A stretch of DNA of 64,000 nucleotides from Lingula anatina. Its lineage: Eukaryota > Brachiopoda > Lingulata > Lingulida > Lingulidae. The stretch spans positions 83,294 to 147,293 of the forward strand of contig NW_019773626.1 in assembly GCF_001039355.2 (NCBI RefSeq), in the 5' to 3' direction. The notes under the pieces were generated by a model. The model saw only the letters and a program-made list of their open reading frames with translations. It was not told where the DNA came from and made no database searches. The stretch's first letter is position 1. Each line of letters starts with the position of its first letter. Shown in pieces: positions 10,957 to 23,400 of the stretch. A program made the translations under genes and the position numbers.

Positions 10957-11730
10957 CAACTACATGTACATGACAAAGGATTGTAAAGCGACTGTGATGT
11001 ACAGGTAGTGGTAGTGGCAGTGGCCCGGAAGCTATGGCCGGATGCCCATTGTTCTAGAGGACATTTGCACAAACACGATCCATTGAGTGCTGTAGGCCGT
11101 GAATTACAATCGGATGCCAGTTTTTGCCTATAATGTTTTTTTTTTTTTTTGTTTGTTTGTTTATTTGTTTGTTTGTTTGTTTGTTTGTTTGTTTCAGGAA
11201 ATATGAGTCTTTTTAAATTAAAATTACAATGCTTAATCAAAAAGTATTATTTGGGCTTATTATTGTTAAAATCAGATGTACGTGTTTTTATAGGAGATAA
11301 TTATATGCGTTACATTTTATTTTGCCTCGTTCAGATTAAAAAAAATAGGGTCAAAACATGGAGCACATGGAAATTATTATGTTAAAACCCAATGTCCCTC
11401 GCAAAATAAATCTAAAGCAATATCAGCTTCGATTGCAGCAGAGGCGATCAGTTCTTTCTCCTCCAGATGGCGCTTGAGTACGGTTTGGTTTGAAACCTAT
11501 TAAACACTTTTCAGTTGAAAGGGAGTGGTGGACCATATACGGAAAGCCTGTGACCTACATAATGTCATTTGTAGGTGGGTAAGCGTATATTATTCGTTTA
11601 CATTTGCCATTATGTGGAACACAAATGTAGGCTATTTATTTTTATTTTAGTTGATTGTAATACCAAAACCCAGCTTCCTAAAAATGGTACGTGTTGAACA
11701 GAAAAGGCACTCACTCCACCCTGTCCCCCC
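10957..11730 (+). other. 3' flank of gene A
   Basis: Contains a (GTTT)n run (11142-11196) and a stretch at 11200-11640 shared with the flank at 440-900. A candidate AATAAA is at 11405-11410. No gene seen. Confidence 0.6.
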
Positions 11731-13924
11731 CCCTTCACCCACCGACTCTTCTCAGTAGAAAGAGCTAGATGTCACTTCTTCAGTTTTCATTGAGGGTACG
11801 AGACGTGGACACAAGGCGAGCTGGATGCTGGTACAAAGTATACAAATATTTATATATAAACTGGTGCATTATTACATATTAAGACATTAATGGCATTTTT
11901 CTGGTGATAGCTTATGTGTAATTTATATCGGAAACAATTACGTTACGTATGCACGTCTTTATGTTTTAACTCGGGTATGACAGGAATGGTAGTCTCGGGA
12001 ACGGGAGGCCAGGGTCCCATATGATAAGTACAGGTTAGGGTTAGTTGTAGTATTGGGATGAATGTCACCTGTACAAACTAATGGGAGACGGGCTACGGTT
12101 CCTAGCGAAGAGCCTTTCCTGTCACACCGGCCCTGTCTTTACCCCATTTGGTATTCAGTTACTACATTCGGAAGTTATCTCATTATGCCTAAAATCAACA
12201 TGCAACTCATGTTGCAGAACTCTGTTAAGCTAATTTGGCATAGCAAAAGAAGTATAATTTCACGCAAGACAAAAATGGTAAACGCTGTGGAAAGTGCCTG
12301 CTTTAAACCTTAGATTCTGTCATGTTGATATAAAGTTAGAAATTGGTAAACGAATTAAAGAATATATGATGCACGTATAGTGCGGTGCTTCCCTTTTCCC
12401 TCAAAGGTATTTTGTTCCTTTAAAATGCGCAAGCTGAATATTATTTCTATAGATTTCTGCCCCTTAAGTGGCAAGATCGACGCTTGATGTCTATCATATA
12501 AAGATCTCACGCTCATTAAAGTGCATATAAAGTGTGCTTAACTTTCATTGCTCAGAAATAATTTAAAAACTTACTATTTTGTTGCATAAAAATACCATTC
12601 TTCGGGACACAGTCGATTATTTTGTTGTAAAAGTGAAGTGTATAGAATTTTCTAATTTAATTTCCATATTTCCTGATATTGAGAAGCTGGTTTTGTGGCA
12701 AAACATTTTTATGTGTAAAATTGATGGTACCTATTTATCTGAACTGTATGTTTGTAGAATGTACAACATGGCATGTTATAGTAGATAAACTGGTGTTCTG
12801 GACATTAATATGTTGCACAAATCTTGGCTTTTCTTAAAGATAAATGGACTATTCCAGAGATCTAATATATCTATTTTTTTTAGTTAAGATGTTCTTCCAC
12901 AGTTTTTCTTACCAGCATTTTCATATTGCATTCTAATACCGAGCAGGCTCAGGAATATCTTGTACTTGAGGACACTTTTTGTTCAAGAATTGCGAAACCT
13001 TTGTTAAAATATTTTTTGGGAATTGAAAAAAAAAGACGATTGAGAGTGCAATTATTATCATGGTCTGCCCTTTGAGCTTAATTAAGATATGATCACTGTA
13101 TTTGCAGTATGTGGTTCATTGAAGTATATATTTTATGACAAAGAAATATTTGAAATATAGATTCTTCATTTAATGTAACGTTTGTAATTCATTTGATTAT
13201 GTCAGTTGTACACTAGTGTCGCTTTAAATTTCATTTTAGTGGGAGTATTATCATGATACATTTTGCATATTGAGGAAAAGGAATATTGTATGGGTCAATT
13301 TCCAGTATTTTTAGAAATTAATTATATGAGTATTAGAGGGTCTTTTTCTATGGATGTACAGGGTACATGATCCGCCATTTTTTTAAAGAAATTGTTAAAG
13401 ACCCCTTGCCTCTAGTCGGCGAGGTCCCTCAGGATAGATCAAGTTGGAGAGGAAGACTGCGTGTCAGACTGGCCCCACCCTCTGTTGAAGATTAAACCCG
13501 GCCAGTATAAAATAAATCCGGATGATGATGATGATGATGATGATGCCTGTTTTGAAATACTTTGCTTTATATCAATGAGTTCAAACAAAAGAGACATAGT
13601 TTAGTAAATAGTTTATTTGTCTGATCAAACATAATAAGGCACCAGTAAATCTGTTTAACATTCAAAACGTGTCTAAATTTTTAAATTTTTGAAATGCAAT
13701 TTTATTGGTTGATACTTTTTTAAAAGATGCAATCCATGAATATAAATTTGTTTAGTTCTTAATAAAATCTTTTAAAAGTCTTCGTGTTCTCATTTACGTT
13801 TTGAATGACTCGGTGTTAACATGAGGTTCGATTCCTAGTTTGGACACTTTGGAATTCCTAATTACTTGAGACGGGTGGTGTTATAAAATCGTTTTGCTTA
13901 CTATGAGAAGAATATCCACCCGGG
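11731..13924 (+). repeat. Direct repeat of about 2.2 kb, left copy
   Basis: Matches 14508-16747 almost base for base, with scattered substitutions and a few small indels; the right copy, for example, has an extra segment near 15320-15350. No coding gene is recognised in either copy. A (GAT)n microsatellite lies near 13520 (16322 in the right copy). The right copy starts directly after the lone N at 14507, so the pair is probably one locus assembled twice. Confidence 0.85.
11975..12130. mobile_element. Small MITE, 'gtgacaggaatgg' family
   Basis: About 155 bp with inverted ends GGTATGACAGGAA and TTCCTGTCACACC and an interior 'gttagggttag'. Related copies lie at 23020-23187 (reverse) and 31944-32080, and the duplicated one at about 14745-14903. 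Confidence 0.65.
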
Positions 13925-14506
13925 CCCGGTTGCACCAACCGGTCGTAAGTGAGGCGTAGCAGTTGCGCCGGCGTAAACCGGGCGCAAAATGCTACGCCCG
14001 AGAAAAGCCAGTTGCACCAAACTGGAATAGTGTTTACGTCGGTCTTAACTTTGTCGTAAATTTACGCCTGCTAACTAGGTGGAGTAAGTCGGTCGTAGCT
14101 CGTTTTGCACTATGGCTAGGCTGGCACAGAGAGAGTTTGATGACAATTATCGTAGTTAACGTAGATTATGTGGGTTGTTATTTGTTTGTTTCTTACACAA
14201 AACTTCCGTCTGCATAGCTTGGTTTAAAAAAAACTAATTTTATATATATATAACTAATTTTATAATTTAATATAATATATATATATATATGATTATTAAA
14301 TACATTATGTGTGTAGCCATGTACATGTATATGCATGTGTTCAAATTAAATCTTACCACTCATGTCGACACGCCTTGGCTCTCAGCAGTACGGCTTCTTT
14401 AATTCTTTTCACAATTTTTGACAAACCATAATTAACCATAGTCATTTTTTATTCACATTTTATATCATTCATATTTTACTGTATATAAACATAGAGACGA
14501 AAGCTT
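13925..14506. mobile_element. Possible truncated DNA transposon at a contig end
   Basis: Present only after the left 2.2-kb copy. It opens with GGGCCCGGTTGCACCAACC and is much more GC-rich than its surroundings up to about 14130, then becomes AT-rich. It contains a short frame MARLAQREFDDNYRS. PIF/Harbinger ends often resemble GGGCCxGTTGCACCAA, but the other end is cut off at the N, so the class is only a guess. Confidence 0.35.
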
Positions 14507-14507
14507 N

Positions 14508-16747
14508 CCCTTCACCCACCGACTCTTCACAGTAGAAAGAGATGTCACTTCTTCAGTTTTCATTGAGGGTACGAGACGTGGACACAAGGCGAGCTGGATG
14601 CTGGTACAAAGTATACAAATATTTATATATAAACTGGTGCATTATTACATTTTAAGACATTAATGGCATTTTTCTGGTGATAGCTTATGTGTAATTTATA
14701 TCGGAAACAATTACGTTACGTATGCACGTCTTTATGTTTTAACTCGGGTATGACAGGAATGGTAGTCTCGGGAACGGGAGGCCAGGGTCCCATAGGATAA
14801 GTACAGGTTAGGGTTAGTTGTAGTATTGGGATGAATGTCATCTGTACAAACTAATGGGAGACGGGCTACGGTTCCTAGCGAAGAGCCTTTCCTGTCAAAC
14901 CGGCCCTGTCTTTACCCCATTTGGTATTCAGTTACTACATTCGGAAGTTATCTCATTATGCCTAAAATCAACATGCAAAAGACTCTGTTAAGCTAATTTG
15001 GCATAGCAAAAGAAGTATAATTTCACGCAAGACAAAAATGGTAAACGCTGTGGAATGTGCCGGCTTTAAACCTTAGATTCTGTCATGTTGATATAAAGTT
15101 AGAAATTGGTAAACGAATTAAAGAATATATGATGCACGTATAGTGCGGTGCTTCCCTTTTCCCTCTAAGGTATTTTGTTCCTTTAAAATGCGGAAGCTGA
15201 ATATTATTTCTACAGATTTCTGCCCCTTAAGTGGCAAAACCGACGCTTGATGTCTGTCATATAAAGATCTCACGCTCATTAAAGTGCATATAAAATGTGC
15301 TTAACTTTCAATGCTCAGAAAAGAAAACGAGCATATTAGTTCTTCAAATTTAAAAACTTACTATTTTGTTGCATAAAAATACCATTCTTCGGGACACAGT
15401 CGATTATTTTGTTGTACAAGTGAAGTGTATAGAATTTTCTAATTTAATTTCCATATTTCCTGATATTGAGAGGCTGGTTTTGCAAGTATCCAATATATGG
15501 CAAAACATTTTGATGTGTAAAATTGATGGTACCTATTTATCTGAACTGTATGTTTGTAGAATGTACAACATGGCATGTTATAGTAGATAAACTGGTGTTC
15601 TGGACATTAATATGTTGCACAAATCTTGGCTTTTCTTTAAGATATATGGACTATTCCAGAGATTTAATATATCTATTTTTTTTAATTAAGATGTTCTTCC
15701 ACAGTTTTTCTTACCAGCATTTTCATATTGCATTCTAATACCGAGCAGGCTCAGGAATATCTTGTACTTGAGGACACTGTTTGTTCAAGAATTGCGAAAC
15801 TTTAGTTAAAATATTTTTTGGGAATTGAAAAAAAAGACGATTGAGAGTGCAAATATTATCATGGTCTGTCCTTTGAGGTTAATTAAGATATGATCACTGT
15901 ATTTGCAGTATATGGTTCATTGAAGTATATATTTTATGACAAAGAAATATTTGAAATATAGATTCTTCATTTAATGTAACGTTTGTAATTCATTTGATTA
16001 TGTCAGTTGTACACTAGTGTCGCTTTAAATTTCATTTTAGTGGGAGTATTATCATGATACATTTTGCATATTGAGGAAAAGGAATATTGTATGGGTCAAT
16101 TTCCAGTATTTTTAGAAATTAATTATATGAGTATTAGAGGGTCTTTTTCTGTGGATGTACAGGGTACATGATCCGCCATTTTTTTAAAGAAATTGTTAAA
16201 GACCCCTTGCCTCTAGTCGGCGAGGTCCCTCAGGATAGATCAAGTTGGAGAGGAAGACTGCGTGTCAGACTGGCCCCACCCTCTGTTGAAGATTAATCCC
16301 GGCCAGTATAAAATAAATCCGGATGATGATGATGATGATGATGCCTGTTTTGAAATACTTTGCTTTATATCAATGAGTTCAAACAAAAGAGACATAGTTT
16401 AGTAAATAGTTTATTTGTCTGATCAAAGATAATAAGGCACCAATAAATCTGTTTAACATTCAAAACTTACAAATATACCAACATTCAAAACGTGTCTAAA
16501 TTTTTAAGTTTTTGAAATGCAATTTTATTGGTTGATACTTTTTTAAAAGATGCAATCCATGAATATAAATTTGTTTAGTTCTTAATAAAATCTTTTAAAA
16601 GTCTTCGTGTTCTCATTTACGTTTTGAATGACTCGGTGTTAACATGAGGTTCGATTCCTAGTTTGGACACTTTGGAATTCCTAATTACTTGAGACGGGTG
16701 GTGTTATAAAATCGTTTTGCTTACTATGAGAAGAATGTCCACCCGGG
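14508..16747 (+). repeat. Direct repeat of about 2.2 kb, right copy
   Basis: Starts directly after the lone N at 14507 and parallels 11731-13924. It diverges from the left copy just before the tRNA-like segment at 16762. Confidence 0.85.
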
Positions 16748-16761
16748 GAGGGTGGGTGGAA

Positions 16762-16830
16762 ATTCCTAGGCGAGTGGATAACGCGCTAAAATCGGAGCCA
16801 GCAGGTCCCAGGTTCGATTTCAGGCGGCTC
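16762..16830 (+). mobile_element. tRNA-like SINE head
   Basis: An A-box-like GCGAGTGGATAACGCG is followed about 40 bp later by a B-box GGTTCGATTTC. The segment does not close into a clean cloverleaf and is followed by A-rich unique sequence, so it is better read as a SINE head than a tRNA gene. Confidence 0.45.
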
Positions 16831-17199
16831 TATGTCCCAGCCAATTAACTTTTGCACAAAAAAGATTCAAATCACCAATTTGAATTACCACAAGAGGTCC
16901 GTACAAATGCAATTTAAGCTGAAAATGAGTGGATAGCTCAGTAAATAAGATGGAAAGCTGAAAACCAAAGATAATGGTTTCGTAGGCAGAAGACCAAAGG
17001 ATCGCGTGGAGCTGAAGAAAGCAATGTCAGAAAAAGATGTGCCTTTTTTTGGAAATTCTAAAAGAAGACAAAACACAATCTGCATTTATTTCTACAAAAA
17101 CGAATGCAAGCAAATATACATCACAAAGTTTATAAAATTTTATATTGATTTACCTAAATAATGTCCACAAAGCATCGATTCTGTAATATTAAACAAGTC

Positions 17200-17246
<47 letters not shown>

Positions 17247-19480
17247 ATTTCGGAAAAGTGCTGCTTAAAAGACAAAAGCTCTGGAATATTACGGTGGACA
17301 CGGCACTATCCAGTGCGTAAGATTTAGAAGTTTCAGACAAGAATAAATAATTAATTTGTAAAATAATCATATCATACTTTGCAACTATTGTTAGAAGTGC
17401 ATTAGTTTTATAATTAAAGAACACCCTGTCTAAATTTAGTCTTATGAATGGCGAAATCTCATAATGCACTTACATGCAGGCCTTCTCCTCGCCCGCATGT
17501 ACACCTTTTCTATGCTGTTGAACTGATTCATGCTCAGGAAGTCAAACGGTAGTCAAAAGTTATTCATTTTTTTGTGGGATTCGTGGCTGTTCCCAAAATA
17601 GATAAATGTAACTGATGCAAAGATAATTCTGTTTTCTTTATCATTAAATTCGCAAGTAAGCACTTGATGTCACAATTTTGTGAGGCAACGACATAAATAC
17701 ATAATCGGCTACATGTTACAATCTGACCCAAGCCATAGTCATCTTTAAGAATAATATGCAAACAAAGCTGAAAAGGTTCAACACAATTGCTTTTACTTTA
17801 GATAACAAATTCAAATTGATACTAAAACCAACTCTGGTCTCCGGTGTTCAGTAATCAATGAACCTCCAGTAAAATAACCCAACAGGACTTGCGGGACTGA
17901 CATCTTATAAGACATTTTCCTCTTAATCACATCTTGATGCCGATCAAAGATAGAAGATCATTTTATGAGACAATTCGGTGCATTCGCCAATGTCTGATAA
18001 AACTATAAGAATCGCTATGCAATATTTTCTCCTAAAAGTGTATTTACAAAAATCTTTGTAAGTTTTCTACTAACTTTTATTTGGAGAAGATTGACAAAAG
18101 CTGAAAACCTAAATATCTTTATTGAATCATTTAGTCAGTACCACAATATCCAAGCTATGCGACTGCTTGAGTAATAATTTGATTCTATAACTACAATTGT
18201 TCAAAATGAACAATGGAAAAGGTTACTGTCAGTCCTGCAGACCTGAAGATGGACAAATGATGTCGATAAAAAATAATAAAGCACGTGGTCAGCAAAATAA
18301 ACCAGCGAAATGCAGGATTAAAGTATAGACTTGGTAATTTTCTTTTTGTTTTACTTTTCTGGTCAAGAATTTCGTGAATAAAATGCTAGCTATAATCTGA
18401 TACAAGTTTTGGTGCCGAATCAAAACAGTCAAAAAAATTAAGCCTTATATTAAATTTTGATTCTGCGATTTTAATACTGGAAGACAATCTTCGGCAATCG
18501 GGGCATTCACAACATGGGTGCGGTTGATGTCAAACACCAATCTGATGGCTTTGCTGCAGGACGCATCCAATCTCCTCGTTAAGGGTAGTTACGCTTCACT
18601 GCATGAAAATAAATGAATTCACATCACGACACGACTTAGGGATTGTGAAATCTGTTTATATAACGTATATATACATTGGCAATCCATTTTTGTATTAAAG
18701 TCATTATACTAACAAACTATTTTCCCAAACTATTTTGTAATGATAGATTATATACAATAGAATTAATGTTTTATTGAAAATTACATAACTTTTAAAAAAT
18801 ATCTGAAAATGTACCTAAACTTTTATCTGATAACGGAATTTCAAGATAAACTATTGTTCACGCCAATAAGAGCTCCCGTGGTCATTATACCTAGACTGTA
18901 TAGTGCAAAATGCACCATTTTTGGGCTAACATCGTCCACAAAAAACTGAGCAAAGTTGTTTGACATCGTCCACACAATACTTACAACATACTGCTGTCGT
19001 TTTCAGACCCTACTTTTCGCCTAAGAATGAAATTAGAGCAATGTGGCACGAGGCTTCCGTCGTCTCCATCCTCTGCTGCCTTGGTCCTATCTGAATACCT
19101 TTCACCAAAATGCTCACCTGATTGATTTACATAATAATATACAGGTTTTCTGCTTTCCTTATGGAAGCCTCGGTTTAAAATCTAGAATTTGTACTATGAC
19201 AAGGCACAATGAGTCCTGGGAAGGTGATACCCCAGTGAAAGTACACAATAAAATCCATGACCCGGGATTGTGTTAGAGAAGACTTCCACCTTTGCAATCT
19301 ATTAATAATGTTTAAGCTTCTCTCTTACACAAAACTGACACGATCATTTTGTTAACTCTTGTACATGTCACTAGATGTAAGTCACATTACTGTAAACAGC
19401 CGTGTTTTGTGTTCCGTTTCTGTATAAAACCAACCTGTAAACACGGTAATCATTTAAAAATTCTAATTAAACTTGGACTA
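16831..19480 (+). other. Spacer upstream of gene B
   Basis: AT-rich with a run of about 43 T (17202-17244). No exon chain or known domain found; small frames here are not supported by splice sites or family similarity. Confidence 0.5.
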
Positions 19481-19716
19481 GGTCCCCATACCTAGATAGA
19501 TGTAACAGGATCGATCCATCTACGAGGGGTTTCTAGCTAAATTGCTCTCAGCTTAAGCGGCTTAGATGCCTGGCACGCCTACTAAAGCTGATAAACGATA
19601 ATTAATTACCCTCTAGCAGCTTCAGTAGGCGTGACAGACATCTAAGCTGCTTAGCGAGAATTCCCTCGGAGACAGATCGATCCACAGTTAGTACGATATA
19701 GTCTGGGAATGGTGAC
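19481..19716. mobile_element. MITE family 1, copy 1
   Basis: Imperfect inverted repeat whose ends read GGTCCCCATACC and GGGAATGGTGAC. It holds GATCGATCCATCTacGAGGGG on one side and its near complement CCTCGGAGACAGATCGATCC on the other, plus a central ATAATTAATTACC. Confidence 0.7.
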
Positions 19717-20033
19717 TTAATGTGTACATGTACAGTACATGCAACAAACCCACAGTCGTGATCCGCCAAACAATGATTGACAGAATCGTTCATGTGATTA
19801 CCAAGTTTTTAGGTAAACATACAGTAAAAGGTACACATATTGATTCGAACAAAAAGAAAGACCTTACTACAAAGTGCAATATGAAATACGATACGACCCT
19901 AGCGACATTCTGCCGTAAACTGCAGTAAAGACGGAGGTTAATCTTTAAACGTGCATAAAAACCTTATCAGCTCACAGCCGGGTGCATTCCAGGTTAGCAT
20001 ATTTAGATATACATTCCCGTTGCATTGGACAAC

Positions 20034-20401
20034 ATGTCATCCAGTACTTGTTGGAAACTATTAAGTGTCGTACTTGGTATATTAGAGGCTGCTAGTTACT
20101 CTGTCACGTTATTTGGATGGCCAGCCTTCACGTACGTATTTATAGAGGAAGGGTTTTATTATTCCCGTTGTGACTTCAATACTGTAACAAATGTTACTTA
20201 TAACATGACGAGTGCTGATTGCACTGATCTTGGCAACTGCACGCAAGACACAACCGGAGAGGACCTTGTTCTTAAATGCACGGAACAAGAAGAGATGCTG
20301 AACTTAGTTTACACAGTTGCTATGGTATCTTTAGTTGCTCTCCTTGTGCTTGGGTATATTTATGATCACGGTGGGACAGTATGTGTGAGAATCATATCTA
20401 T
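20034..20401 (+). CDS. Gene B exon 1
   Basis: Starts MSSSTCWKLL and ends IIS plus two bases at a GTAAGT donor. Carries the GWPAF motif and a glycosylation-site-rich first loop. Confidence 0.88.
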
Positions 20402-23400
20402 GTAAGTATATGAGCGCGTTCAGAGCAATTTAATCCGCGGTCTAACAGATCCGTGGATCAAATATGGCGCCACCCACTTGAAAGCGTGCCGAGATTTAAT
20501 TGTGCTGTGCCCCTGCTGGAACGGTGAGTGGGTGTGTGTTTGTGTGTTTGGGTGGGGGGGGGGGATCCACCATCAAGAGGGCGCCATATTTAATACTTGG
20601 ATAAGTTGGTCCGCGGGTCAACTTTGTCGTGAATGCTTTCTGTTTCAATCAAGCCCCTGTAGCAGAAATGGAAATCTGCTGAGAATAGTTGTCCTCATTT
20701 CCCCCATTACTTTGTAAAGGTAACGTACTTCCCATATACTAACATCAACACTTTCCGGCTATACATGTAACATTTACCCGCACTAACCATATTGAACTTC
20801 GATGTAACGAAACCGATGACTTTGTTACAGAAAGCCCGCCCTCTATATAGTCACGATGGCTAGGATTAGCCTGACTAAAGTAGGTCAAAATTTATGGCGA
20901 GACTTATACCTGTACGAATGAATGGGAAGCGGACTCTCTATCATGGGGGACTCTCTGTTACGTTACACAGGACTTCTATACTTCTAAGACTTCCATCTCC
21001 AACACAAGGCTTGCTACACTTTGCACAACGAATGTTGGCCCCCTTTCACAAATACATGTATATAACAACATAGGCCTACAGCCAAACATATATAATATAA
21101 AATAAAAGACCGCAACATTAAAGTCCATTTTAAAACACCTATCCGTAAATATGATGTTAACTTCCAAACATTACCATTATTCCAACTTTTAATGTGGTTG
21201 GAAAGAGCAACAGTTATCGAAATGGCCCCAAGCTCGGTTGTAACAGGAGCCCCACACGTAGAGGCTCACAGTTATACATGACTGTTGTTGTTGTTGCCAT
21301 GATGGTAAATTCATCTTCTTCATTTTTTTAAGCTGGTACACATATTGGTAGGCTCCATATGCACCTGCAATAAACACCAAGAGCTAAGAGGGCACATCGA
21401 CATTTTCAATCATATCAGAAAAAGATATCTGAAACGCTTGATTAATTCTTGACATTTCCTTTAAGATGCCTGTGTGCCGGTGGAATTTGCCTGATGGCGT
21501 TAGCAGGGAGAGGTATGGAAATTTCACGACTTACACTAACGATACAAACATTTAGATTGACAGATACTTAAATTTACATTAATCTGTAAGGAGCAAGTAC
21601 AACTAAAATAGATAGTATTACATAAGAAATGGATCCCTGTGGCGTTCAATACGCGCACGGAAGATGATAGATTAATGGAGGACCCAGAGAAGAAGAAGCA
21701 TGAGTCCTATATGCATGTGTCATGGCAGATACTCATGTGCTATTCTATATTTGTTTCAATTTGTTGGGTATTTTTTCCATTCCCATTTCATTTTGAAAAC
21801 CCTTGTTCCCACATACCAGTGTGCATGGATGTAAGCGTTACCCAATATAAAAATGACATCAAATTCGAAACTCAACAAAAAAGAGTAAAAAAAAAATGCG
21901 TTTCCAAGATGCGTTTCGAAGGCTTCTGTAAATTTGCAGAAACTGCGTTTTTTTCTTGGTACTTCCTGCAAAATCCTAAAAACTATTAATTTGCTGCATT
22001 TTTTTTTTTTTTTTTTGGTTTTGTTTTTCTAAGGGTCCAGGTCTCCCAAGCTCGTAAATGTGCAAACCTGTATTCAGACGGCAAAGAATATTTTGATTAG
22101 AATCCAGCAAACATAAACGATATCTTCAAAATTTTGTGGAACATACCGAAAATTTGGGAGAAATAACCAAGAGAAAATGACAGTTTTCAAATTTGATAGG
22201 GACAGAATGGCTGTTATTCCCTGGGGCTGTATTTCATCTAATGGGAGGCAACCAATTGGCTATAACTGACGTCCAGGTGGCGCTGCTATTTCCCAAGCTG
22301 AAGGCGACACTCACCTGCTTGATTTGCGGTGCCATGGACGTCAGCGGCTTTGTCCCCATACTCTTAAAGGTAATACATGCATTCCTTACGTAATCATACA
22401 CCTTCACTCAGAGACACACACAGAGACACACACACACAGTTGCAAGAGAGCCGTAGGGGTTATTTTAGCAAATAACATTCATAGAAGATCCATAAAATAT
22501 AAAATCTTTATCTTACAGTTGACCTAATTTTGCCCTTTATTGATATTGCTGGGTGTTAAACAGTCATTTAGACTGGTATTTATGTTTTATGGGATGTTTC
22601 CCCTTTTGGCTGACTTGGGATATCCCTTCAGATGTTTTTTTTTTTTTTTTTTTTTTGGAATGTATATGTTATTCTCAGTTTTTCAACTGTTATACTAATT
22701 TAATTAATTGTAGATGGCCTACCAGGCTGGATTGTCGTACAAGACGTGCATGTTAAGCTTTGCTGGTATCATACTTCTAATGTCTTCTGTCAACACATTC
22801 ATCCTTCCACCTAGACAGGACGAAGACGGGAACAACATCGACATTAATTGCTGTTTGAAGATACGCAAAAGGCACAGCTTAACCAAAAAACACCCCAAAC
22901 CCTACCTGGAAAGTTGTAGAAATGGCGCTGACACATTCCATGAAACGGGAGAAAATGAATCTGTCACACGTGAGCAACTCGGTGAGCATCAATTATGTTG
23001 ATTAATCTCATCTCGCCGATGTAACTGGAAAAGAAGTCTGCTAGGAACAGTAATCAGCTTCCCATCCCTTTGTGACATTCGTCCAATATACTAACCCCAA
23101 TACTCCAAATTAACCCTAACCTGTACACCTGTACTAATCACACGGGTGCCTGGACTTCTATTCCCAGGACTTCCATTCATGTTACCACGGTGTAACGAAA
23201 CTGAGGGTGCATGTAACAGAAACCCCGTCCTCCATTTAGTTATCATAGTTAGAGTTAGCCTTTCCTAAGTGGGTCATAAATTTGGGCGAGGCCCACCTGT
23301 ACCAGTGAATGGGTAGCTCACTCTCTATCATTGGGGACTCTCTATCACGTTACACGGGTTTGATGATGTTAAAATAATCGTCTATAAATTAATACCTTCC

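Noticed and set aside
21639-21989. 116-codon frame inside intron 2 of gene B
   Set aside because: No domain, no splice partners, and it ends in low-complexity Lys/Phe-rich sequence. Kept only as a remark in the intron entry.
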